In this document: piece by piece, positions 52,661-64,000 of the stretch | How positions within the stretch are numbered: position 1 is the stretch's first letter | Layout: each line of letters opens with the position of its first letter | From: Oreohelix idahoensis | Taxonomy: Eukaryota > Mollusca > Gastropoda > Stylommatophora > Oreohelicidae | Reading direction: 5' to 3' | DNA: 64,000 bases | NCBI GenBank assembly: GCA_024509875.1 | Contig: JAMPIV010004448.1 | Coordinates: 124,001-188,000, forward strand | Notes under the pieces: generated by a model | Database searches by the model: none | What the model saw: only the letters and a program-made list of their open reading frames with translations | What the model was told of the DNA's origin: nothing | Program-made: the position numbers and the translations under genes

Positions 52661-55600
52661 AACGGAGGCATCAAGACAGACCAGAGATATCATAGCAGAT
52701 CATAAATACAGAGAGAGAATAGCTCAGTTACTTGCAACCCTGAATGCCACAGAAGATAATAAGCAACGTTTGAAAACGTTTGTAGAAAAGCACCAAGATG
52801 TATTCGCACTCAATGACATGGAATTAGGCAGAACTAACACTGTCACAATGGACATTCAAACAACCACAGAGGAGCCAATACATATGCAACCCTATCATAC
52901 GCCCTTGAAAAATAGAGAACTCGTGGAAAGGTCTATAAATGAAATGCTACAGGCAGGAATCATCGAAAGATCCCGTTCCCAATGGTCCTCACCCATAGTG
53001 ATCGTAACAAAGAAAGACGGCTCCAGTCGCTTTTGCTGCGACTACCGTGCCCTTAACAAAATCACAAAAGTCATTTCCTACCCCCTCCCCAGGATAGACG
53101 ATCTACTTGCGACGTTAGGAAAGTCTACATACTTTACCACACTTGATGCAAGGTCAGGCTTTTGGTGCATCCCCATGACACCTGAGGCAAAACAGAAATC
53201 CACATTCTGTTCACATATGGGAAGCTTTTTTTTTGGAATGTTATGCCATTTGGTCTAAAAGGATCTCCAGCAACATATATGTCACTCATGGATGAAGTGT
53301 TAAAGGGTCTACATCCATTTGCCCTGGCATACATAGACGATATCCTGATACATACCGCAGGCACGATGGAAGACCACCTCCGCAAGGTTGAAACAGTGTT
53401 TGATAGACTCAGGCATCACCAAATAAAGTTAAAACTGTCGAAGTGTGAGTTTCTAAAGACAGAAACAAAATATTTAGGCTTTGTCATCAATAGACATGGC
53501 GTCAGACCTGATGAAGATAAAGTCAAAGCCATAAGAGAAATGCCTAGCCCCAAGACGGTGAGACAAACACGCTCATTTATTGGTACAATAGGGTACTATA
53601 GACGCCACATCATCAATTTCTCCAGAGCAGCAGAGCCTTTGATAGCCCTTACCCGCAAGTATGCACGCTTCAAATGGACAGAAGACTGCCAGAGATCCTT
53701 TGAGTATCTAAAAAATGCCCTAACCACCATCCCACTGCTTGGACATCCAGATATTTCTCAGCCCATGATACTATACGCCGATGCCTCAGATAACGCAATT
53801 GGTGCTTGTTTGGTCCAACCTGTACTAGAAGATGAAACACCCATCCTACCAAACATTCCAAATGAGAAACCCATTGCATTCCTATCCCACGCATTGTCAA
53901 AGTCACAAAAACGGTGGACCACCACTGAGAAAGAAGCATATGCTATTCACTATGCAGTACAAAAGTTTGACTTTTACGTCAGAGGAACTAAACTCATTAT
54001 AAGAACTGATCATCAACCTTTGGTTAACTGGCTCACCAAAACACAAGAACAGCCAAAGAAGTTACAGACATGGGCAATGAATTTACAGTCCTACGACACC
54101 ACCATCGAACATATCCCAGGCGAAATGAACACCTGTGCAGACCTCTTATCCAGGATTAAATATGATGATGAAACCGAAGTGAAAACAATTAGAGTCAAAA
54201 ATGATGGCACATCCTCAGAGATTGACGATAATGCTAAAGAAATTAACGAAATTACTTCACCAGGTCGAAGAAGTACCTCAGATTCCGCCACTCAAGTAGA
54301 AGAAGAAAGCCAAGAGATGTTTGACATGAGAGTAGAACAAGCGAAAGATGCAGAAATTGTCAAGCTGCTCACATACGTGAAAGAAAACCCAACAAAAAGT
54401 AAAGATTTTACAGTACACCCAACGGATGGAATTCTATACTATATTGATCAGAAACAAGAAGGGACACTAAGAAAAGTCATTCCAGCACATCTAGTCCCAG
54501 AAGTATTGCTACAGTTTCATGATAACAACGGGCACATGGGAAGAGACAAAACAATTGATGTCATAAAGAAAAGGTATTATTGGCAAACTTTCTACAAGGA
54601 CATTACAGAATATGTAGCCACCTGTAGAACATGTAAATTGAGAAACATGAAGCCACATTTAATTCCCCTTCAAGAAATGCAACCTTCCCATTACCCCATG
54701 CAAACAGTGAGCATTGACTTATCAGGTCCTTACCCACTCACCCAATCAGGCAACAAATACCTCCTGCACATAGTTGACCAATACTCTGTTTGGCCAGAAA
54801 GTTACCCACTCAGTGATGCCACATCGCAGTCCATCACGCAAATTTTTTTACAAGAATTCATTCCCAGGCATGGCTGTCCAAAACGAATCATTTCAGACAA
54901 CGGTAAACAGTTTATAGGTAACCCATTTAAAGCCACCTTACACCAGCTGAATATTGAGCATACTACTACAACTTATTATTGCCCAAATGCAAATGGCAGA
55001 AATGAACGCATGCATGCCACCCTACATGATATCATTAGCAAATATATCAAGGGGAATCACCAATACTGGGATCTATACATTAACCAAGCTCTTGAAGCCA
55101 TCCGAGTAAACGTGAATGATACCACAGGAATGTCACCATTTTTCATGCTATACGGAAGAGAACCAAATTTTCCGTTAGACAACCTACTTCGCCCACAAAG
55201 AAAATACATGGGAGAAGACCCCGTCGAAATAATCCTTCAAGAAAAGTATAAAGCTCACCAGATTGCACAACGAAATACGCAGAAGGCATTTCACAAGAAA
55301 CAGAAACAACATGATAAATCAGCCAAGCTACCAACGTACAAAATAGGAGACAGAGTATACTACAAGAAACATGTACGCAGTTCAAAATTCGATGACCGAT
55401 GGTTAGATGGCTACAAAATCATGAAACAAACTACGCCTGTAAACTTCATTATTTGGAATGAAGAGAAACAACACCAAACAAAAGCTCACGTAAAACAAAT
55501 AAAAATTGATAATCACCGGCCCATTCCGCCTCTGACGACAAATACAAGACCAGTCAGAAAAGCCACCCTAAATTATAATCCATCCAGCACAGATTCGTCT

Positions 55601-56677
55601 GACATATCAGAGTCAGAGACGACAGACTCTGAATTTTACCAAGACGACCACATACCCAGACCACCCACAGATGAAATACATCGAGCAAGACAACAACGAG
55701 ACTCGTCCGAAAGCGAAGAAGATATCCCACCACTTGAATTACGTAATAGACTACAAGACAGAGACCTGCGCATTAGAAATGAAGAAATCATGCCACAGAC
55801 GTCACACGATGACAACACGAAAACACCTTATATCCACACTCAAACTTACTCCCACAGTGATAAATCGTCAGCTGATACCTATCACACCCCCAGTTCAGGC
55901 AGTTCTAGTTTTAACACTAGTGAAAACCAAACACTGCTATACCACAAGAACAAGATTGCTCGTTCAAAACAATCAGATCCTGAAGAAACTATACCCAAGC
56001 AGATTGTTGAACCATATACCAGCGATCTTTATGGAGACGAAACAGAACAAGACAGCATAGCTTTGTCAGACCCCAACGAACATAATGACAGAAAAATGGT
56101 AGAATTATACCAACAAGAAACAGACATTGATACAGCTAGTTCCATTGAAACCAGTGATGCGGATAGTACATTATTTGTACCAGTCAGCTCCAGCGTCAAA
56201 CGCGCCTATAAAACAGAATCTGATGACTCAATCCCTAGCAACAAAATTCCGCGTATACAGCACAACTATATCAGACGAAAGATTCTGAAGAAACGCAATC
56301 ATGTTCCAAAACCAAGCCGAGAAGTGTTAGCCTCATCTCAACTAGTCAAAAACAACAGTGTGCAAATTACTGTGCCCATTGTAACCGGTGCTAACGTTCA
56401 GCACAACCAGGTCAGAAGAAAAATCAAGGCGAAACATATACCTGCCTCAAAACCAACAGATGGTCCAGCCATACAAACCCTAACCACAGTAAAGCCATCA
56501 CCGCATTCGTCAACATCCTCGGTGCCCCAACAATCAGCAAATGCAGTGTCGTCGCCTACCACACCAGTCACCACTGCTACTCAGTATGATCCTCGCCTAA
56601 GCAGTCGGGACATTGCAAGGTTAGAGATGGCAGAGAAAATGTCAGAGAAACTGAAGGAACTACTAAAGCTTTGCTGA
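52515..56677 (+). pseudogene. pol: Pol (RT-RNase H-IN) with a T-run frameshift at about 53230
   Basis: RT starts in one frame (52515-53258: SPIVIVTKKDGSSRFCCDYR, YFTTLDARSGFW) and passes to the next at a run of 9 T (53226-53234), where one more T would keep frame. Then come MPFGLKGSPATYMSL and LAYIDDILIH. RNase H: LYADASDNAIGACLV, RTDHQPLVNWL. Integrase: HHCC zinc domain (HDNNGHMG ... CRTCKLR), core SIDLSGP, SDNGKQF, NERMHA, and a GDRVYYKKHV C-terminal segment. A further 370 residues are acidic, Ser/Thr/Pro-rich, with two similar basic blocks (IRRKILKKRNHVPKPS and VRRKIKAKHIPASKP). No envelope gene is evident. Confidence 0.93.
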
Positions 56678-59411
56678 GACACGCCCCTCGAGTCTTCAAT
56701 GTACATGCCATCCCATGTACGGCCACCGCGAATGTGCACTTACGTTTAACAATGTACTAACTCTCCCCATGTACTTTATTTTCAGCTTCTGACAGTTCAA
56801 ATGACTTGCTTCCAGACTAAGATGTCAAAAGCCTCACTGAGAAAGTTATTTTTTCCAGCCTTAGAATACGGATGCCCAGAAAGAAATCAAGACCAGCACA
56901 CGGAGGATTTTCTTTAGATAGCATAATTGTGAAAATAAAAATGTTAAAACAATTGATAACACACGGTGTTACGAGTTTACAGACACCCTTATTTAGTTAC
57001 ATACATTCTCTTAATATTTAGAATGTTACACAACTTTACCTATAACACATGTGTCACACTATTCTGTTGTAACATTCATCTCCACTTTTGTAACTGATCA
57101 TATTCCACGCTCCATTCACCAGCATTTTCATGCAGACACTTTACACCAGTAGTTTTTTTTTTCTTACCTCATACTAATATTTCTTTGATCTATATTATGC
57201 TAAACTCCTTGATATCTGCCACCTTGATCAATCATACTGTTCCTACTATAATATCTCTCAACAGCACATAATTCATACCCAAAACTAGTATGGTAGGTTA
57301 TGCTATTTTTCTCCACAGGATTATTTCAAATGTACATTATTATTTTAGACCCAGATGTATATTAGTACTGTCAAAAATTTTACTGCCTATCACAAATACC
57401 CCAATGACATTTGCGCATGCTGAATTTCTGCAAATGAAGAATCCCTTGAGAGCATTAGTATATGCTAACCCCAGATTGAACAAATTGCACCTATTTGTTG
57501 ATGATGCCTTTGCCCATGTTAAAGAAATAGCATTTGCACATGCTGACCTAGCAAATGAAATACCCCATTACCGCATGATAACCACTAATGACACATGAGA
57601 TGAAGAAGCAACTGGTTATGTATGATGAAGATGCCATTTTATATTAAGGTGAAACTTTATGTTGTCACAGCTGAGATTTTGTTGTAAGGTTTATGCACAA
57701 AATCCCCCACATTAACATTGGAGGAGGAATAATCTTAGTCTTTCGTGGTTACGAGATAAGACAAGGATATAATAGAATATTTGATGAATACCATGGAAAA
57801 AAAATCAGAGCAGATGATTGTTGCACATACGAGGACCATATTTGAAGTCATTATTGAAGGATTATCAGTAGACAAGAGACACAAATGAATTATGATAATC
57901 CCATGGAACCACAGGTACTAAGGACACAAAATGGAGATTAAATAATGGAGAAAAAAAAAAATAATGACTGAATAATTGCTACGCCCAGAGGTAAAGGAAA
58001 TAGAGATGCATCCGCATTTTGGAGAAGATATCTCCTTGATTTTTGCTTATTGCCTTTGTAATATGAACATTGTTGTATAACAAATGACTATTCCTTATCA
58101 CGAATTACAGAATGTTGTAAGATAGTTGGAATAAATTGACAATTTAAAATACTCATAACATACCCAGAATTACAGGAGAGAAAATAAATAAATGATTGAT
58201 GAAAGTGGACACACTGAGATTTGCTCACCCCGAGGATATTGAAAAAAAAAAAAAAATAATAATAATGTTATCCCAAGGACAGACATGTCACAGATATACC
58301 ATGGAGATACTATAAAAAAAAAAAAAAAAAAAAAGAATATCTAGATTAGAAATGCAGCAAACTTGCTCAAGGACACCATGAAATAGACCCCCGCCCCACA
58401 CTTAAGATAACTGACGGATGAGATTTTTGAATTATAAGTACCATAAGTCACCCATCTGGCTGTAGTCAGCGGATGTTACAGGCACCACATAACTCTGACT
58501 AACCCTCGACCAGCGAAGGCAGAGTTGGTGTCGAAATTTTGCACATATGTAAAAAGACATGTTGTTATTCATGTTTTAGTAAAGTCTAGACATTTATGTT
58601 AATAGTTCTATAAATGATTAGTTGATATATTGATGATAAATATTCGCAAATATAGTACATGGACAATTAATAAGGATATATTTCCAGTACAGAATAAGAG
58701 GAATAGGAAGGATCCACATTTTAAATATTGGAGCACCATGAGCGAGGAATTGGACTTATAAAGAAAATGGAAATGGTACACTGTATGCAAGGATAACCAG
58801 AAATAATATGGATAAATAGTAGTCAGAGTGCCAGGAACTTTGTCTTACGAGAATATTGTAGATTCCTCACGATCAATTGATTATTTTCTTCCTTTCTATG
58901 TCACAATTTTTTTTGAGTGATGACCCCAAAATTTTTTTTTTCATCTCATATTGTCAAACAGTTCTTACATCTCAGTTGATAGTTCCATAAATAATTGTTT
59001 GATGTGTTTTGCATAAAGGTATTGCTAGATAAGGTACATAGGGAGTTACTAAGGATGAATTCTCAAGATAACAGGAGGACTAGAATAGATACAATGATAT
59101 TGGAACACCATAAATGATACATTGGTGTTATAAAAAAAAAAAAAAAAAAAGGAGACAAATATAAATTGTATACAAGGATGCCTCGAGAGTCACAACATGG
59201 ATACATATTGTCAAGAGTATAAGCAGTTGTCTTAAAAGAGAAAATAAAGTAATACGGAACCCAATGTAGAAAATTCATGATGATTTGGAAACTATATTTT
59301 TCTTTTCCCTTATATTTCATAATATGATAGTAACACATTCGTCTGTTGGTTGCTGAATAATTTGATGTTTGAAAATTGATGTATGGCAAGTCAAAGAAGA
59401 TCTTTGAAAAA

Positions 59412-59443
<32 letters not shown>

Positions 59444-60573
59444 AATAATATTTCTAGGACAGAGTTCACAGAAAAAAAAATACTGTATTGACAGAAAAGA
59501 AGGAATGATTTGAAATAACTGACTAATGGACAGGATCACCACCAGACGTACGGATATTAGAGACAAACATCACATATTTTGAAAAAAAAAAAAAAAAAAA
59601 AAAAAATGTAATATAGAACATTTTCTACAGTGACGGACTTAGAACGAATTTATACACTTACCATTTGGAAAATGTCAATAACAAGGAAACATTCAGATAA
59701 ATAAATAAGGATAAGCCATGAGGTTCTAATGCTTTTATTGTGAAAAATGATTACTTATAAAAATGATGCTAGTTGTATTATCGTCTGATAAATATGCATA
59801 TTATGTTTAGAGATGTTTTCTACATGTAATAATGAGCAAGTGGCTCATTCACTAGAAAAAAAAAAAAAAAAAAAAAGAAGAAGATGATGATGAGTACCCA
59901 TGAAAACATTGGCTATTCTATGAAAGTGGATTGCCATTACCATAGGAATTAGAGATTTTGGACATTTCTTGGAATATTGCAGAGTACTTGGGAAATAGAA
60001 TAAATAAATACGCCAGGAAAAAAAAGATTTGTTAAGTCTTGCAGAATTATATATGGAGTAAATAACAGGAACAGAAAAGAGATAACACCCCCCACCATAT
60101 CCAAGAGAATGTAATCAACTATATTTTTGAATGAAATGTAATAGATTATGATAATCCAGCCAAGTTCTGCAAATAAGATAGTTTATTTGTTCATTCCCCA
60201 GTGTTGCCACTCGTCACATTTTTGTTTTAGTGATGACCTTATGAGTGTTTTGCAGATTTTGTTGGGCAGTGTTGCCAATTTGTAAATTTGGTGAAAAATA
60301 TTATGATGTGATGAATAAGTTACACTTTTTGAAGTTGATGTCCACTACTAGTTTTTTTTACATAGCAGACGACCTCATATAGACATAGGACCCCAGTATA
60401 GGAATTAGATTAAATTTTTTTGGAAATATTTTTGGACTTAGAAAAATTTTTGAACATTAAATTTTTCTGAAAATTTTTTTTTGAACTTAGAAATTATTGG
60501 GGATGAATTTTTGTTATTGATAGTACTCAAATGTCTCCCTACGGGATACATTTGCAGGGCCCCGGGATCTGTA
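56678..60573 (+). other. Long A-rich non-coding 3' region of the Ty3/gypsy element
   Basis: 3.9 kb without a supported gene. It contains many A runs of 10-25 bases (near 57950, 58242, 58315, 59132, 59408, 59582, 59855) and diverged repeated modules. For example, the segment from about 58600 (AATAGTTCTATAAATGATTAG) is matched from about 58978 (GATAGTTCCATAAATAATTG), with similar downstream strings. T-rich TTTTTTGGA/AATTTTT strings lie at 60410-60500. A 102-codon frame at 57290-57598 has no known motif. Confidence 0.7.
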
Positions 60574-60825
60574 TGTAACCGCGTATACCGTGAGTTTTCA
60601 GATATAGACTATATTAACATAAAATAAATTTTTATAGAAACAGAAGATAAAAGAAAATCTCAACGCAGATGTTTAATTAAACCAGGTTAGCTTCGAAACG
60701 CCACGCATTATTTTAGGCCAAGCTTCGCTTCGAAACGCCAAGCATTAATTAGGGTAGCTTCGCTTACGCCAAGCATTGGTCACGTGATTTTCCACCAATG
60801 GTTAAGCTCAGTCCTTTTTTTCTTC
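60574..60825 (+). repeat. Truncated 3' LTR copy
   Basis: 252 bp match 48747-48998 with one difference (GATTTTCC for GATTTCCC). Similarity stops after TTTTTTTCTTC. No polypurine tract of the usual kind precedes it. Confidence 0.93.
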
Positions 60826-63040
60826 GTGTAGTGAAATTGACAGAGATACAACGGTAAAATACCTCCAAGGATAACATATAAGGATAAAAAACATAATGCG
60901 TAGGCTGCTGATGTACATGATCGCCCAGACCGCGGGTCATCACCCTCCATAAAAATTGACTTGCTAGACAGGCGGGGAACGGCGGATAAAAGGGAAAAAA
61001 TATGACTGGAAAGATTGCGTGAGACTAGAAAGGCTAAGGAGACGCAATTGGGGGGGATGGAGGAAAGTAAAAATTCACGTCCCCCAAATTGACACGAGGT
61101 ACGGAATGGACGCTTTTGCGATACCAAGCCCTTGATTTGAATTCAGCGGCTAAACGCAGATGTTCGAAATATTACAAAAATTAAAAAGTAATTTTTTCTT
61201 AATATTAATGTTAGGAATATAAAAATTAGCTGGCCGGATGGCCCATTCAGAGCAGTGAACTAATATGTTCTTACTTTTACAGACGGATAGATAATATTGA
61301 AGATAATGACAAAAGACAGTGTTGTTCACATCATCGACAGACTGTATTGAATCTAAAAGTGTCGCTAATTGCACACAAAAACACGACCTCGAGACGCAGG
61401 TGTTCAAATCTACGTAGTATGGAAGAGAGGGGTTTTGGGTGGTAGCTGTGTCTAAAAATAACTTTTAACGACAAAATTTTGGAGGGGAGAGAAAGGTTGG
61501 TTCAAAAATCGAGTACATTTTTGTAGAAACACAAGTAGAGACGGACAGACTAACAGATAACCATCCATACTTGACTGAAGCATGACTGAAATGACTTTAG
61601 GGTAGGAAATTTGAATTTAAAATAAACCTAGGCAGTGATTGGCCACAGACAATCATATCATTAGCGCTCAGACGCGAAAGTGGGGCCATTCTTCAATAGT
61701 TGTTCAGTGATAGACACAGATTTTAAAGTGTGGTGATTTCCATATGAAAGAACGTGAAAGAAGTTTAGGGACGCCATACTATAGCCAGCAGCTCAGCTGA
61801 GTTTTGCTAGCAATTCTGTGTTATTTATTCATAATCTGGTAAGATTGAAATTATTTCCTTATATATTTTGAATATTGTTTCATGTTTGAGTGATTTGATA
61901 CTGCCATATCGAAATCTAGCCTTACAAACAAGTAGGGATTTGCTCTAGACCCCCCGCCCTAGTCAGGGTCTAGGGACCAACAATGTACATAAACTCCAGC
62001 AAGGATTATGCAAGACAGATCAAGTGTTGAGAATAATGAAACATATTACCTATCCTCTTTTAGGGCAGAAAACTAATAAATATTTTTCAGAATCTATAGT
62101 CTGGGAGGATCTATCTGATGTAAAACCACCATGGTAAATGTGCTGTTTGGTCAGAGAGATCTGACCTGTCTGTATGATGTGGTTGTTGTGTCAGTGTTGT
62201 GTCCAGACGTGGGTAGAGAATAGATTTTGACACATGGCCCATACTTTGATTGCAGAGCTGTGAGTTTCTGTTGTCAACAAAGCAGTGTCTATTCAGTTGG
62301 TGACTTTACTCGAGTGTATCTGTGCAGTACTTGTGACAGAGACCACCATTATTGCCCGCCAGCACGGAGAGGTGGGACCACCTGATTTCAGCACCAGAGC
62401 TACAACTACAAGATGAGTGAGCCTCTGGTCTGCTGGACATTCACCAACGCTGTGTAGTTACTAATACCCCCATAAAAATTCCCACCATTTTCTGGACACT
62501 GTGTAGTCAATATAGACAGGTGTGATGAGGCCACCCCCAACAGCACAAACAGTAACTATCCTCCCAAGTAGATGACTACTAGAACATTTTAATAAAACTA
62601 ACTAGTATAGTACATATATATGTACAATATTGCATTTATGATATAATATTCCATGCATTTCTTTCATAATCTCTAAATCCTTTTAAGTTCTGGTCAACCT
62701 AAAAAATTGATCCAGAACAAAATAAATGTAATATAATTTTATCAAAAATTTTACACACGTGAGTTAGTTCAGTGTATTTTAACATTTAATAATATTATTA
62801 GTCTTGTTAAATATCTGTGGGTATATCTATAACCTATTACACCACACTACATATCATAACCCTAGACACTTTACGTAGCCACATTCATTAAAAAAAAATA
62901 AGTGTGAGGTCGTAGTGGTAGCAAGAAAGGCCTTCTGACAATTCACAACTACATTTTATCTCAGGAGCCATCACAGCTGGCCTCATACAATTACATTTAG
63001 TAATATCACCATCATACAATACCATCAAACACCACTACAT
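60826..63040. other. Unassigned sequence, probably including the 5' LTR of the next element
   Basis: No recognised gene. The right part should be the 5' LTR of the element whose primer-binding site is at 63045, ending at about 63038 (CACCACTACA). The left LTR boundary cannot be set without the 3' copy, which is outside the window. 61640-61700 has ATTGGCC and CAAT-like strings that could be promoter elements, with weak support. Confidence 0.4.
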
Positions 63041-63044
63041 ATAT

Positions 63045-63062
63045 TGGGGGCTCGTCCGGGAT
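63045..63062 (+). promoter_or_regulatory. Primer-binding site, tRNA-Pro type
   Basis: TGGGGGCTCGTCCGGGAT is the classic 18-nt primer-binding site complementary to the 3' end of proline tRNA, as known from gammaretroviruses. Here it precedes a Ty3/gypsy-type gag. Confidence 0.9.
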
Positions 63063-63308
63063 AATTAGCCCAACAGTAATATTAGGATCTCCTGGTGGGA
63101 GAAATAAAAGTAGGGAAATAAATTGTAAAATTCCCTTTAAAATTAAAAGTGTCCCTGCAGATAAAAGTTGGTGAATCTTCACAGCCAGTAATAATTAATT
63201 AGTTAACTGGTTAGTTAGAATTGGTTAGACTATAGTCATAAGAAGTACTTAGTGTATTTACTGGTTAGAGATTTATCTTGTATATTATTATTATATTGTC
63301 TAAAAAGT

Positions 63309-64000
63309 ATGGCGGAGCTGGCAAAATTTAGATCAGCTGCTGTGCTCACCGCGAAGGAGATGGGAATGGATGGTCAAATTTTAATTCAATACGTAACGGC
63401 TGAATGTGATAAATATATTGAACGGGAAGAAAGGAGATTAGAAAAAGAGGCTGAAAGAAAATTGGAGTCTGACAGGTGGGTTGAAGAGAAGAAGTTAGAG
63501 GCTGAGACTAAGAGGTTGCAGATTGAGGCTGACAAAGAGGCAAAGGCATTGGAGGCCGAAGAAAAACGACAGCAAAGGGAGGCAGAAGATAAAAAGGCCG
63601 AAAGGGAGGCAGAAGATAGAAGGTTGCAAAAGGAGCACGAATTACGACTAAGGGAGCTGGAATTACAAGGCCAGGCTCCTGAAAATGGTGCCAGCCCTTT
63701 TGCCTCAGATGCTACGCCCAGTCTGGGAGCCTCAAACTCAGCTATGGGGTTTCATTTAGACCATTTTGTTGAAAAAGACGATGACATAGAGGGGTACCTA
63801 GGACGTTTTGAGTTATTAGCTACTACATATGGGTTAGAGAGAGAGAGGTGGAGCTTAAAGCTATCACAGGGATTGAGAGGTACTTCTTATGAAGTATTTG
63901 CCAAAATGAACAGGGAAGACCAAGACAATTATGACATGTTAAAGCAGGCTTTGTTATTAAGGTACGAGAAGAATGGTGAATTTTATCGTAAGAAATTTAG
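63309..64000 (+). CDS. gag: Gag of an LTR retrotransposon, cut by window end
   Basis: The ATG at 63309 (MAELAKFRSAAVLTAKEMGM) opens a frame that stays open to the window end, 230 codons. Residues about 35-120 are a strongly charged predicted coiled coil (repeating R/K-E-A-E-x-K patterns). Then come HFVEKDDDIEGYLGRFELLA and WSLKLSQGLRGTSYEVFAKM, a Gag/SCAN-like capsid region common in invertebrate Ty3/gypsy elements. Its layout of charged coiled coil then capsid matches the Gmr1-type gag at 6836-8117. Pol should lie to the right. Confidence 0.9.
   Translation, partial: MAELAKFRSAAVLTAKEMGMDGQILIQYVTAECDKYIEREERRLEKEAERKLESDRWVEEKKLEAETKRLQIEADKEAKALEAEEKRQQREAEDKKAEREAEDRRLQKEHELRLRELELQGQAPENGASPFASDATPSLGASNSAMGFHLDHFVEKDDDIEGYLGRFELLATTYGLERERWSLKLSQGLRGTSYEVFAKMNREDQDNYDMLKQALLLRYEKNGEFYRKKF

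Larger units (their letters stand above)
48747..60825 (+). mobile_element. Ty3/gypsy LTR retrotransposon with truncated 3' LTR, about 12 kb
   Basis: Standard Ty3/gypsy order gag-PR-RT-RNase H-IN. The first 252 bp of the 5' LTR (48747-48998) recur at 60574-60825 with one substitution, after which the copies diverge abruptly, so the 3' LTR is truncated or interrupted. Between pol and the 3' LTR lies 3.9 kb of A-rich non-coding sequence. Frame breaks occur between gag and PR (-1, probably programmed), PR and RT, and within RT. Confidence 0.9.

Noticed and set aside
57290..57598. 102-codon frame where an env gene might be expected
   Set aside because: No signal peptide, membrane segment or cysteine pattern typical of envelope proteins. 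Likely chance in AT-rich DNA.
60780..61127. 115-codon minus-strand frame
   Set aside because: Overlaps the truncated LTR end, no recognisable motif, no conserved copy next to the 5' LTR.

Overview
This is animal nuclear DNA, not bacterial or viral. Four exons of one host gene, the Na+/K+-ATPase alpha subunit (plus strand: 1792-1903, 14335-14467, 16107-16299, 29708-29883), splice together in phase with intact reading frames. The translated exons look lophotrochozoan. Together with the tRNA-derived SINE and the mix of retroelements this suggests a mollusc, perhaps a gastropod, but the species cannot be fixed from sequence alone. Everything else in the 64 kb is intron (or post-gene) sequence filled with mobile elements and tandem repeats. 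I did not see the exon expected after 29883 in the remaining 34 kb.

Layout. 1-1791 is unassigned intron. 1977-2258 is a SINE. 2470-4340 holds two minisatellites. 4341-13770 is a near-intact LTR retrotransposon with integrase encoded before reverse transcriptase (Gmr1-type order), inserted in the minisatellite. 13771-16065 has leftover minisatellite, exon B and a 28-bp minisatellite that stops about 40 bp before exon C. 17260-20330 has decayed LINE pieces and a 39-bp C run. 20816-26551 is a gag-only LTR element with 2-kb LTRs, inserted on the minus strand into a SINE. 26912-27067 is a hAT-type MITE. 27188-29369 is a CACTA-like DNA transposon with an intact 563-aa ORF. 30950-37150 is a Penelope-like element made of a truncated inverted copy joined head-to-head to a full copy. 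37188-39240 has LINE and SINE fragments. 39296-43266 is a LINE with endonuclease, RT and RNase H. 43826-47515 has two decayed LINEs, one split by a nested LINE. 47531-48732 is a deleted Tc1-like transposon. 48747-60825 is a Ty3/gypsy element with normal domain order and a long A-rich 3' region. At 63045-64000 another Ty3/gypsy-type element begins and runs off the window.

The most unusual object is the element at 20816-26551. Its short internal region encodes a retroviral-type Gag capsid followed, in a shifted overlapping frame, by a Lin28-like module: a cold-shock domain plus two CCHC zinc knuckles. It appears to be a non-autonomous retrotransposon that captured a host RNA-binding protein as its nucleocapsid. 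Its LTRs are nearly identical and its 4-bp target duplication is still visible, so the insertion is recent.
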